64,000 bases of DNA from JABFRG01 sp038210445 (GTDB lineage: Bacteria; Myxococcota_A; Polyangia; Polyangiales; Polyangiaceae). Shown one piece after another: positions 34,776 to 44,421 of this stretch. Numbering within the stretch: position 1 is the first letter of the stretch; each line of letters starts with the position of its first letter. The stretch spans positions 186,001-250,000 of the forward strand of contig JBBQWQ010000002.1 of assembly GCA_038210445.1 (NCBI GenBank). The letters are read 5' to 3'. The translations under genes and the position numbers were made by a program. Below the pieces are notes generated by a model that saw nothing but the letters and a program-made list of their open reading frames with translations, was not told the origin of the DNA and ran no database searches.

Positions 34776-36058
34776 AGGAATCGCAGCGCACGCTGCCCAA
34801 CGGCCTCCGGGTGGTCGTCGTTCCTCAGCCGCAGCTGCACCGGGCCCACGTGGCGCTCTTCGCGCGGGTGGGCTCGCGCTTCGAAACGGCGAAGACCAAC
34901 GGCATCTCGCACTTTCTCGAGCACATGATGTACCGCGGTACGCCGCGGCTGCCGCATGCGCACCAGGTGAACCTGGCATTCGAGAGCCTGGGCGGGTACC
35001 TCTACGCGGCCACCCAGGTCGACTACGGCGTGTTCTCGGTGACGGTGCCCGAAGAGAACATCGAGGCGGCGACCTCGCTCTTTGGCGAGGTGGTGCAGAG
35101 CCCTACCTTCCCGGACATCGACGTGGAGCGCGGCATCGTCATCGAAGAAATCCTCGAGGATCTGGACGACGAAGGGCGCGACGTCGACGCCGACAACTTG
35201 TCGCGGCGTCTCATCTACCCGGACCATCCGCTGGGCTTCACCATCACCGGCACCGAAGACCACATCCAGAGCTTCACCGAAGAGACCCTGCGCACGCATT
35301 TTCGCCGGCACTACACCGGTGAGACGACGGTGCTGGCCATCGCCGGCGCGGTGGACCCGGCGCGCATGCTCGACGTGGCGGAGCGCGCCTTCGAGGCGCT
35401 GCCGCGCGGCGCGCGCATCGACGCCGCGGCGCCCACCCACGATCAGACGAAGCCGCGCCTCTCGCTCATCGACAACGCGTCGAGCCAGACCGAGCTGCGC
35501 CTCTCGTTCCGTGCCGTCTCCGAGCGCTCGCCGCAGCGGGCCGCCATGGACATGCTGATGCGGATCCTGGACGATGGCATGTCGACCCGCCTCTACCACC
35601 GCATCTGCGACGATCAGGGGCTCTGCTACGACGTGAGCTCGGTGTTCGACGGCTACGAGGACGACGGCATCCTCGACTTTGCGGCCGGCGTGCAGCACGG
35701 ACGCGCCGCCAAGGTGACCCGGGAGATCCTCGGGCTCTTGCGGGAGCTCGGCGAAACCGGGCCCACCGAGGCCGAGCTGCAAAAAGCGCGGAACCGCAAT
35801 GCGTGGGACACGCGCGCCATGAAGGACTCCGCCGAAGACACTGCAGGGTTCTTCGCCGGCGGCCTCCTCTTCGAGCGCTTCCAGCGGCCCGAGGAGCGGG
35901 TGGAAGAGAACGCGCGGGTATCGCGCGAGGACATTCGCGATCTCGCCCGCGCCGTAGCGCAGCCGGAGCGCCTCAACGTCATCGTGGTCGGAACCCCCGG
36001 CAAGGAAGAGACGAAGCGCCTCGAAGAAGAGGTGCTCGGCTTTCGCGGCGTCGGCTAA
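34772..36058 (+). CDS. M16-family zinc metalloprotease
   Basis: 428 residues from GTG 34772, overlapping the upstream stop by 4 bp. Inverted zinc motif HFLEH (His47, Glu50, His51) with the downstream Glu in IVIEEILEDLDD. Length and sequence match single-unit M16B peptidases such as processing-peptidase-like proteins, which often pair with an inactive partner or act as homodimers. No signal peptide is visible. Overlap with the PpiD-like gene suggests a joint role in protein quality control. Confidence 0.92.
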   Translation: MKESQRTLPNGLRVVVVPQPQLHRAHVALFARVGSRFETAKTNGISHFLEHMMYRGTPRLPHAHQVNLAFESLGGYLYAATQVDYGVFSVTVPEENIEAATSLFGEVVQSPTFPDIDVERGIVIEEILEDLDDEGRDVDADNLSRRLIYPDHPLGFTITGTEDHIQSFTEETLRTHFRRHYTGETTVLAIAGAVDPARMLDVAERAFEALPRGARIDAAAPTHDQTKPRLSLIDNASSQTELRLSFRAVSERSPQRAAMDMLMRILDDGMSTRLYHRICDDQGLCYDVSSVFDGYEDDGILDFAAGVQHGRAAKVTREILGLLRELGETGPTEAELQKARNRNAWDTRAMKDSAEDTAGFFAGGLLFERFQRPEERVEENARVSREDIRDLARAVAQPERLNVIVVGTPGKEETKRLEEEVLGFRGVG

Positions 36059-36068
36059 GGCGCGCGCC

Positions 36069-36725
36069 TCATCGCGGAATCACGCAGCAGAACACCCCGA
36101 TGAGCGCCGGGAGCTTCACCACCACCCCGGCGCTGGCGGTCCAGGTATCGCTGGTGGGAAAGTGCATGAAGGCGCCCTCGGCGAAGAAGCCGATGCCCGC
36201 CTCGCCGTAGGCAGCCAGGCTGCCGATGCCCGATTTGTTGGCGGTGAAGCCGCCGGGGCTCATCGCGAAAGCGACCCACTCGTAGGTGAGCTGCAGCGCG
36301 AAGCCGCCGCCCACTTCGTGCATGCCGTCGTCGTAGACCAGTCGCCCCTGCCCCCGCATCATGAAGCGGCGCGCGGTGTCGCCTTGCGGCAAGGTGTGTC
36401 GCGTACGCCGCGTCGCCTCTTCCTGGGGGTCGAGAACCGGCCGGCCGACGTAGGGAATGGTCGCCGCTTCGAGGTAGCCCCCTTGCAGCGTCGAGCGCGC
36501 CCCCTTGTCGAGCAAGTAGCCCACGCCGAAGTCGGCGCGGCGGTAGAAGAGCGACGGCGCGAACTCGAGCGGCCGCACCGAGGCGCGCACCTGGAGAGGC
36601 ACGTCGCCCCGCGAGCGATTCGTGCGCGCACCCAGACCCACTTGACCTTCGGCGGGTGGCGCGAGCAGGGGAACGCAGCCGACCAGAGCCAGGAGCGCAG
36701 GCGCAAACGCGAAGAGGCGCACCAT
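36069..36725 (-). CDS. Outer-membrane-type lipoprotein
   Basis: 218 residues from ATG 36725; lipobox LALVGC with Cys17. Alternating hydrophobic beta-strand patterns (FAPSLFYRRADFGVGYLL, YEWVAFAMSPGGFTANKSG, YGEAGIGFFAEGAFMHF) suggest a small beta-barrel or a lipid-binding beta fold. No family recognised. The start codon lies in a palindrome (36716-36740). It is convergent with the M16 gene and downstream of a large structured hairpin. Confidence 0.7.
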   Translation of the reverse strand: MVRLFAFAPALLALVGCVPLLAPPAEGQVGLGARTNRSRGDVPLQVRASVRPLEFAPSLFYRRADFGVGYLLDKGARSTLQGGYLEAATIPYVGRPVLDPQEEATRRTRHTLPQGDTARRFMMRGQGRLVYDDGMHEVGGGFALQLTYEWVAFAMSPGGFTANKSGIGSLAAYGEAGIGFFAEGAFMHFPTSDTWTASAGVVVKLPALIGVFCCVIPR

Positions 36726-36787
36726 CGACGATGGTACGCCCGAGCCGGTGGGCCCTTCCCTGCCCCGGGAGGCCGGGAGAATAAAAC

Positions 36788-36861
36788 GCTGCGGCGCGAC
36801 GTACCGGCGAGTCGTGCGGGGGGGACGCATAGGAACGTCGCCGACCCCGTCGCGCCGCAGC
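36788..36861 (-). terminator. Large nested stem-loop followed by a T-rich run
   Basis: Perfect 14-bp arms (36788-36801 and 36848-36861) enclose a second 6-bp helix (CGGCGA, 36805-36810, with TCGCCG, 36838-36843). On the minus strand the stem is followed by GTTTTATTC, as in an intrinsic terminator. The inner loop on that strand contains TCCCCCCC. It lies between two minus-strand genes, 78 bp past the hydrolase stop. It may terminate the hydrolase mRNA, or be the 3' end of a small RNA with a C-rich loop. Confidence 0.6.
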
Positions 36862-36939
36862 ACTGATGAAGGACGGCGGCCGCGGGAAGAACTTGAGAAC
36901 AATTCGTCGACCCTCCTGCCCATGGCCTGGGGCGCGGCG

Positions 36940-37800
36940 CTACTCGGCGGAAAACGCCAGAATTGCCGCAGCAAGCGCCTCGGGCGCGGTCCAGTGCACC
37001 ATGTGACCTGCGTTCGCGATGTCGACGCGACGCACGTCGCGAAAGGCTGCCAGGCGCTCGTTCTCGTCGGACGGATGGTAGCCCGCGTCACCGCCCCCGA
37101 CGAAGAGCACCGGCCCGGCGTAGGCCCCGGCGAACTCGCAGAAGACCTCTGCGGAGAAGGCGGTGGGGCTCCGGGTCTTGTGCAGCGCATCGCTCTTCCA
37201 CTGGTAGGCGTCGGGCCCCACCTGGCGGGTCAGGTTTTGAAACCGGGAGCGCAAGAGCTCGTTCGATATGTGTGCATGATGCACGCGCAGTCGCCGTAGC
37301 GCGTGCTCCTCGCTCATGGGCGCATCCAGGCTGGCCGCCCGGCGGGTGGTCTCCAGAAAGGCGCGCATCCGCGCCACGCTCGTTCCCTTGGGGTTATCCG
37401 GTGGGCCCAGACCCTCGATGAGCACCAGCCGCGCCACCAGGTCGGGGAAGGTGCCCGCGTAGAGCGTGCTCACCACGCCGCCCATGGAGTGGCCCACCAG
37501 CAGCAGCGGCGCGGCCGGCACAAGGGCCCGGTGCAGCGCCTCGACGTCCCTCAGGTAGTCGGGGAAGTGATAGTACGATCCGGGCGGCGTGCGGGGGGCG
37601 TCGCCGTAGCCGCGGAGGTCGGGCGCGAGCACGCGAAAGCCCGCCGAGGCTAGCGCGGGCGCCGTGAGGTCCCAGTTGGCGGCGGCGTCCATGTACCCGT
37701 GGAGCAGGAGCGCGGCGCCGCGGGGAGCCCCTGCGTCGCCCCACGCCCGTACCGGAAACGTGAGCCCGTTCGCCGACACGCGCAGCACCGAGTGCGTCAT
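36940..37800 (-). CDS. Alpha/beta hydrolase
   Basis: 286 residues from ATG 37800. Canonical fold motifs: LLLHGYMDAAANW (oxyanion HG), LVGHSMGGVVSTLYAG (nucleophile Ser), and a late NAGHMVHW (catalytic His). The acid is probably in GGGDAGYHPSDE. No signal peptide, so cytoplasmic. The cap region RLRVHHAHISNELLRSRF resembles the epoxide hydrolase/haloperoxidase/MhpC-type group; substrate not determinable. It is divergent from the isocitrate dehydrogenase gene. Confidence 0.87.
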   Translation of the reverse strand: MTHSVLRVSANGLTFPVRAWGDAGAPRGAALLLHGYMDAAANWDLTAPALASAGFRVLAPDLRGYGDAPRTPPGSYYHFPDYLRDVEALHRALVPAAPLLLVGHSMGGVVSTLYAGTFPDLVARLVLIEGLGPPDNPKGTSVARMRAFLETTRRAASLDAPMSEEHALRRLRVHHAHISNELLRSRFQNLTRQVGPDAYQWKSDALHKTRSPTAFSAEVFCEFAGAYAGPVLFVGGGDAGYHPSDENERLAAFRDVRRVDIANAGHMVHWTAPEALAAAILAFSAE

Positions 37801-37914
37801 GCCGGACCACCCTACTACACCGCGCAGGGAATTCGCGAATGCTGGATTTTCCCGGAGAGATGCACCATTCCAACGCTGGCGGTGCGTGGCCACGCAGAGT
37901 ATCGTCCGGCGCGC

Positions 37915-38922
37915 ATGGCACACCAGATCACTCTCATTCCCGGTGACGGGATTGGTCCCGAGGTGGCGAACGCCACCAAGCGCGTTCTCGAAGCCACCGG
38001 CGTGCAGATCGAGTGGGAAGAGGTGAACGCCGGGGCCGCCGTGGCCGAGACCCGGGGCACCACACTCCCGCCCGAGGTCATCGAGTCGGTCAAGCGCAAC
38101 AAGGTGGCCCTCAAGGGTCCCATCGGCACGCCCATCGGCAAGGGCTTCAAGTCGGTGAATGTGAGCCTGCGCCAGGCGCTCGACCTCTACGCCAACGTGC
38201 GCCCCATCAAGAGCCTGCCCGGCCTGGAGCCCCGCTTCGAGGGCACCGACATCGTCATCGTGCGCGAGAACACCGAAGACCTGTACGCCGGGCTGGAGCT
38301 GATGATCATGCCGGGCATTGCCCAGTCGATCAAGCTCATCACCGACACCGCGTGCACCCGCATCTGCGAGTACGCCTTTCTGTACGCCGAGCGCATGGGC
38401 CGCAAGCGCGTGACGGTGGTGCACAAGGCCAACATCATGAAGCTCTCCGACGGCCTTCTCTTGGAGGTCTTTCGCAAGGTGGCGCAGAAGCACCCGAAGA
38501 TCGAGCCGGCGGAGGTCATCGTCGATGCATGCGCAATGCAAATGGTTCGCAGCGCCAATCGCCTCGACGTCATCGTGACCGAGAACCTCTACGGCGACAT
38601 CTTGAGCGATCTGGGCGCCGGCCTGGTGGGCGGCCTCGGCATCGTTCCGGGCGCCAACATCGGCGCCGAGGCGGCGGTCTTCGAGGCGGTGCACGGCAGC
38701 GCACCGGACATCGCCGGCATGGGCGTCGCCAACCCCACGGCGCTCATTCAGAGCGCCGTCATGATGCTGCACCACGTGGGCGAGACCTTGGCCGCGACCA
38801 AGATCGAGAAGGCCATCCTCGAGCACTTCGCGAGCTCCGCGGTGCGCACCGCAGACCTGGGCGGCACCGCGACCACCGAACAGTTCACCGACGCGCTGTG
38901 CGCGGCCGTCGCCAAAGCTTGA
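37915..38922 (+). CDS. NAD-type isocitrate dehydrogenase
   Basis: 335 residues from ATG 37915. The beta-decarboxylating dehydrogenase family is clear: ITLIPGDGIGPEV, SVNVSLRQALDLYANVRP, IVIVRENTEDLYAGLE, ENLYGDILSDLGAGLVGGLG and FEAVHGSAPDIAG. The Ser-x-N in SVNVSLRQ plus the short length place it with NAD-dependent IDH3-like enzymes rather than the long NADP form. It converts isocitrate to 2-oxoglutarate in the TCA cycle. The stop overlaps the TTG start of the next gene. Isopropylmalate or homoisocitrate dehydrogenase is less likely, given the Ser in the phosphorylation-loop position. Confidence 0.9.
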   Translation: MAHQITLIPGDGIGPEVANATKRVLEATGVQIEWEEVNAGAAVAETRGTTLPPEVIESVKRNKVALKGPIGTPIGKGFKSVNVSLRQALDLYANVRPIKSLPGLEPRFEGTDIVIVRENTEDLYAGLELMIMPGIAQSIKLITDTACTRICEYAFLYAERMGRKRVTVVHKANIMKLSDGLLLEVFRKVAQKHPKIEPAEVIVDACAMQMVRSANRLDVIVTENLYGDILSDLGAGLVGGLGIVPGANIGAEAAVFEAVHGSAPDIAGMGVANPTALIQSAVMMLHHVGETLAATKIEKAILEHFASSAVRTADLGGTATTEQFTDALCAAVAKA

Positions 38923-39818
38923 GCGAGCCGGACGCGCCGGTCCCTTCGGAAGCGCCGGTCACGGCGCCGGCGGGGTCGTCCATCGGCGGCGCGGTGGGCA
39001 CCGCTGCGGCCATGCTGGCGGTCGGCTTCGGCATCCTGATCACAGCGCCGAGCGCGGTGCGCACCGGCGACGCTGCCTTGCGCTTCGCGCTCACCCAGGC
39101 GCTCAAGATGGTGTTCGGCCTGGCCCTCACCCACCTCCTCCTGGTGCGCCTGCGCAAGCTCGCCCCGGAGCGCATCGGCCTGCGCTTCGACGTCGCGATG
39201 CTGGGCCGTTTCGGTGTCGGGAGCGCCCTCGGTGCAGGGCTGGTGCTGGCGTCGTTCTGCATCGCCTGGGGCGCCGGCGCCTTCGTCGTCGCCGGCGCGC
39301 CGGTGGAGACGAGCCCAGCGGGCACGGCGGCCACGCTGCTCGCCCTGGGGTCGCTCTTCGGCGCCGTCTTCGAAGAGCTGGTGTTCCGAGTGGGGCTCAC
39401 CGCCGTTCTCGCGCTCGCGCTCCCGCCCGGCCTCGCCATCGCCGCACCCGCCGGCATCTTCGGCCTAGCGCACGCGCTGAACCCCGGGGCGACCACCGTG
39501 GGCGTGGCCAACACCATGCTGGCCGGCCTGCTCATGGGGTTTCTCTTCTACGACCCGAGAGCCGCACGAACGCCGTCGCTGGGCATGGCCACGGGCTTTC
39601 ACTTCGCCTGGAACTTCGTACTGGGAACGGCGCTCGGCGTGCCGGTGAGCGGTCACTTGCCGATTCGCTCGTACCTGGTGAGCGAGCCCACCGACGTCAC
39701 GTGGTCCGGCGGAAGCTACGGCCTCGAGGGCAGCGTGGCGGTGAGCGCCGTGCTGCTGGTCGCGGTGGTGCTCGCCGCGCGGCGCGCGCGCTTGCCCAGC
39801 GTCGCCGTCGCTCAGTAG
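38919..39818 (+). CDS. CPBP-family intramembrane metalloprotease
   Basis: 299 residues from TTG 38919, overlapping the dehydrogenase stop by 4 bp. Eight or so membrane helices. The three CPBP/Abi motifs are present: EELVFRVGL (EExxxR), FGLAHALNP (FxxxH) and HFAWNF (HxxxN). Family members are type-II CAAX-prenyl-protease relatives that cut in the membrane; in bacteria roles range from bacteriocin immunity to protein maturation. It overlaps the convergent gene by 7 bp. Confidence 0.9.
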   Translation: MSEPDAPVPSEAPVTAPAGSSIGGAVGTAAAMLAVGFGILITAPSAVRTGDAALRFALTQALKMVFGLALTHLLLVRLRKLAPERIGLRFDVAMLGRFGVGSALGAGLVLASFCIAWGAGAFVVAGAPVETSPAGTAATLLALGSLFGAVFEELVFRVGLTAVLALALPPGLAIAAPAGIFGLAHALNPGATTVGVANTMLAGLLMGFLFYDPRAARTPSLGMATGFHFAWNFVLGTALGVPVSGHLPIRSYLVSEPTDVTWSGGSYGLEGSVAVSAVLLVAVVLAARRARLPSVAVAQ

Positions 39819-40552
39819 CGCTCCTTCGGCTCTTCCGCCGAGAGGATCTCCACGGTCTGGAACACGTCCTTGGCAAAGCGATCGCGCACGATCTTGGCGC
39901 GCCCTTCGTCTTCCCGCGAAGGAATCGCCACCCCCACGATGAGACAGGCATTCTTCCACGCCGGGTAGGCAGCCCAGGCTGCGGCGTAGGAGTCGTGCGC
40001 GGCCAAGGTTGCGGTCTTGGCGAGGAGCGCATCGGCGCTCAGGATGTGCGGCGGGGCCTTGGGCGTCTGGGTGTTGCGCCACGAGAACGCCACCGGCGCG
40101 TCGTGGGTCAGCTCCACTTCGAAGAGGTTGATCCACGGAACCGCCCACTGCTCGAAGCTCTTGCCGCAGGCGCCGTCGACGGTGTTGTCGGGCACGTGGG
40201 TGATGAAGGCCCCGGCGATGCCGTGATGATCCTTGCCATAGCGAAAGCCCACCAGGCTGGGCACGCCCCAAAAACGCACCCGCGTCCAGTTGTCGCCGTC
40301 GGGGAGCTTCCAGCGCATGCTCTGCTGCTTGTCGTCGCGAAACACCAGTGCTCCGGTGCGAAGCTGCTCCAGCGCGGCCGAGTGCTCGGCGCCGCCCTGC
40401 CCGCCCTCGGCCGGCTTGCCGTCGTCCTTGGGCGGCGGCGCAGCGGCAACCTCCCGCGGAGCCGCCTTGGCAGTGGAGCAGGCGGCGCAGGCCAGGACCA
40501 AGAGCAGGGCGAGACCTCGAGAGCGGGGCGAGACGCGCGGTCGCAAACACAT
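39812..40552 (-). CDS. Hypothetical lipoprotein, 246 residues
   Basis: From ATG 40552, an Arg-rich signal start and lipobox ACAAC (Cys25). The mature protein shows WTRVRFWGVPSLVGFRYG, HVPDNTVDGACGKSFEQWA and VELTHDAPVAFSWR, suggesting a beta fold with two conserved Cys. No family recognised. Its last codons overlap the CPBP gene on the opposite strand, which is uncommon here. Confidence 0.72.
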   Translation of the reverse strand: MCLRPRVSPRSRGLALLLVLACAACSTAKAAPREVAAAPPPKDDGKPAEGGQGGAEHSAALEQLRTGALVFRDDKQQSMRWKLPDGDNWTRVRFWGVPSLVGFRYGKDHHGIAGAFITHVPDNTVDGACGKSFEQWAVPWINLFEVELTHDAPVAFSWRNTQTPKAPPHILSADALLAKTATLAAHDSYAAAWAAYPAWKNACLIVGVAIPSREDEGRAKIVRDRFAKDVFQTVEILSAEEPKERY

Positions 40553-40640
40553 GGAGCGGATCTTACCAGAGGTATCGAACTGTGCGAGTTTCGCTTCCAC
40601 GCACGGGCGATCGGCGTGGAATGCGATAGAGTGTGCAGGT

Positions 40641-41411
40641 ATGCGCGGCGCCTTCTTGCTCTTCTTCCTCATGCTGTTGGCGGCGGCGTGCTCGAGCGCC
40701 GAGAGCGCAGCCCCGGGGCGCGTGTGCACGCCCGGCAACAACGTGTTCTGTCGCTGCGCCGACCGGCGCGAGGGCACCAAGCTTTGCAACGATGACGGCA
40801 GCGGGTTCGCCACCGAGTGCCGCATCGGCGAGAACCTTCCGTGCGACGAGCTCGGACTCGACGCAAGCAGCCCGGGTCCCGACGCCGGCGAAGACGCGCC
40901 GAGCCTTTGCGGGAACGCCGCGGTCGACACCGGCGAGGCCTGCGACGACGGCAACCAGAAGGACGGCGATCTCTGCAGCGCCCGTTGCGAGCCGGTGGGC
41001 GATCCGGTGCAAGCCGGTATTTGCCCGGGCATGCCGGTGCACTTGTGGGGCGGCCGCACCATCGAGATCTCGGGCGCCACCGCCTTTTACCCGAACACCC
41101 ACAAGGCCGACAAGCCGTGCGCCGGCAAGACCATGGGCCTCTTCGGCAACGATCGCGTCTTCGCCGTCACCACCCATCGCGACGGCACGGTGGTCATCGA
41201 CACCAGCGGCGCCGACTTCGACGCTGCGCTCTTCGTGCAGACCGACTGCGCCCTGGCCAGCACCGAGATCACGTGCGCCGATCTCAAGGACGGCACGGCT
41301 GGCGAGCACCTCGAGCTGCCCATGAAGGCCAACGAAACGCGCTACGTGTTCCTCGACGGCAAGGGCGAGCCGGCCAAGGGCACGGCGACCATTCGCTTCG
41401 CGCTCAAGTAG
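40641..41411 (+). CDS. Lipoprotein with Myxococcus disulfide repeat
   Basis: 256 residues from ATG 40641, lipobox LLAAAC (Cys17). A Cys-rich segment to residue ~60, then one Myxococcus-type cysteine-rich repeat (CGNAAVDTGEACDDGNQKDG followed by DLCSARCEP). The C-terminal half (VVIDTSGADFDAALFVQTDC, MKANETRYVFLDGKG) is a jelly-roll-like domain similar to pre-peptidase C-terminal domains. Exported envelope protein; role unknown. Divergent from the 246-residue lipoprotein gene. Confidence 0.8.
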   Translation: MRGAFLLFFLMLLAAACSSAESAAPGRVCTPGNNVFCRCADRREGTKLCNDDGSGFATECRIGENLPCDELGLDASSPGPDAGEDAPSLCGNAAVDTGEACDDGNQKDGDLCSARCEPVGDPVQAGICPGMPVHLWGGRTIEISGATAFYPNTHKADKPCAGKTMGLFGNDRVFAVTTHRDGTVVIDTSGADFDAALFVQTDCALASTEITCADLKDGTAGEHLELPMKANETRYVFLDGKGEPAKGTATIRFALK

Positions 41412-41543
41412 TCGCCGCAAGTGCAGTTTTTGCGACGCCGCCGGCGGAGGCGCATCCGCTTTCCCGACGCGAGGCAGAAAGGCCGGGCTCGGGGGCCGCT
41501 GCCACTTTCGCCTCGCGCGAACCTGCGCTAAGTGAAACTTCCG

Positions 41544-43334
<1,791 letters not shown>

Positions 43335-43358
43335 TTTTTCAGCCACTTCGGGAATCAA

Positions 43359-43392
43359 ATGGCCTCCGCTGGCGTACGCTAGCGGAGGCCAT
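43359..43392 (+). terminator. Perfect hairpin after pckG that also covers the next start codon
   Basis: ATGGCCTCCGCT (43359-43370) pairs perfectly with AGCGGAGGCCAT (43381-43392); the loop itself contains the palindrome GCGTACGC, so the stem can extend to about 16 bp. The right arm includes the GGAGG and the AT of the start codon of the next gene at 43391. No T-tract. It could be the pckG terminator, a translational lid on the next gene, or both. Confidence 0.6.
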
Positions 43393-44263
43393 GTCGCATC
43401 CGTATCGGTCGGAGAAGCAAGCTGCGTTGCCACCGGTGAACCGCACCCACTGGCCGGTTCGGCGCGCGTGGACGTCGTTGCTGACGGCCTCTCGCGCTGC
43501 CTACACGCTGGCCGCGCTGGGCAGCCCTTTCCTGTTCGATGCGATTTGCCCGGGGCCTGGCGCCTGGTTGGGCCTGGCGCTGCCCGCCATCGTCACCGCC
43601 GCGGTCTACCTGTACGCCCATGCGCTCGCGAAGGCTTCGCACGCGGCACGGGAGAAGTTCGTGGCCAGCGACGTCGAAGCAGCGCTCCGGGACTTCGAGC
43701 CCCTCTTGGCCAAGAGTCGGCTTCTGCCGTCTGCCCAGGCGGTCATCGCGCTCAACGTTGGTGCATGTTACACGTATATGGGCCGCGCCGATGTGGCGAT
43801 GGAGCTCTTCGACGCCGTCGAAGAAGCAGACGCCATGCGCCTCGAGCACCGTCCCGTGCTCTGGCGTTATCAGGCCATCGCCCGCGCCGCCCAGGGCGAT
43901 CTGTGGGGCGCGCGAAAAGCACGCGGCGCCCTTCCCGCCGAGCTCGGGTGGATCGACGCGCTGCTCCTCTGCCGGGAGCGCCGCTACGCCGAGCTCATTC
44001 GCCACGCAGACGCTGGGGACTTCATTTTCAACGCGGAAAAGTCGCCGTACACCGAGGCCACGCTGCGGGCGCTCGCGCTCTTCGTGGCCTTCGGCTGGAG
44101 CGCGATGGACGCTTCGCCGCTCGAAGGCCGAGCGCCCGCCGACGAAGAGGCCAAGGCCCTCGCTCGGGCGCGCAGCGCGACGCCGGGCCAGGCCCGCTCT
44201 ATCCTCGGACTGCTTGCCGGCTGGCCCGAGCTCCGGCGGTACGCAGAAGCGCATCTCCCCTGA
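43391..44263 (+). CDS. Hypothetical membrane protein with TPR-like domain
   Basis: 290 residues from ATG 43391. GGAGG is only two bases upstream, closer than normal, so a downstream start (TTG 43427) is possible. Two hydrophobic helices at ~28-80 (TLAALGSPFLFDAICPG and LGLALPAIVTAAVYLYAHAL) are followed by a helical-repeat region (VIALNVGACYTYMGRADVAMEL, RYQAIARAAQGDLWGARKAR) like TPRs. Its role is probably protein-protein interaction at the membrane. No closer family recognised. Confidence 0.72.
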   Translation: MSHPYRSEKQAALPPVNRTHWPVRRAWTSLLTASRAAYTLAALGSPFLFDAICPGPGAWLGLALPAIVTAAVYLYAHALAKASHAAREKFVASDVEAALRDFEPLLAKSRLLPSAQAVIALNVGACYTYMGRADVAMELFDAVEEADAMRLEHRPVLWRYQAIARAAQGDLWGARKARGALPAELGWIDALLLCRERRYAELIRHADAGDFIFNAEKSPYTEATLRALALFVAFGWSAMDASPLEGRAPADEEAKALARARSATPGQARSILGLLAGWPELRRYAEAHLP

Positions 44264-44421
44264 GCGGCGTGAATGCCAGTGGTGCGGCGCGCCCCTTGCT
44301 ACAGGGAGCGCATCCCCGAACTTTGGCCAACGGCCGGGCCGGGGATGACGTAAATTCGTAGGGTTACCAGCCGGTGGCTCTGTCCCCACTGGATCATTTC
44401 ACCCAGACTCGAAGGATCACG

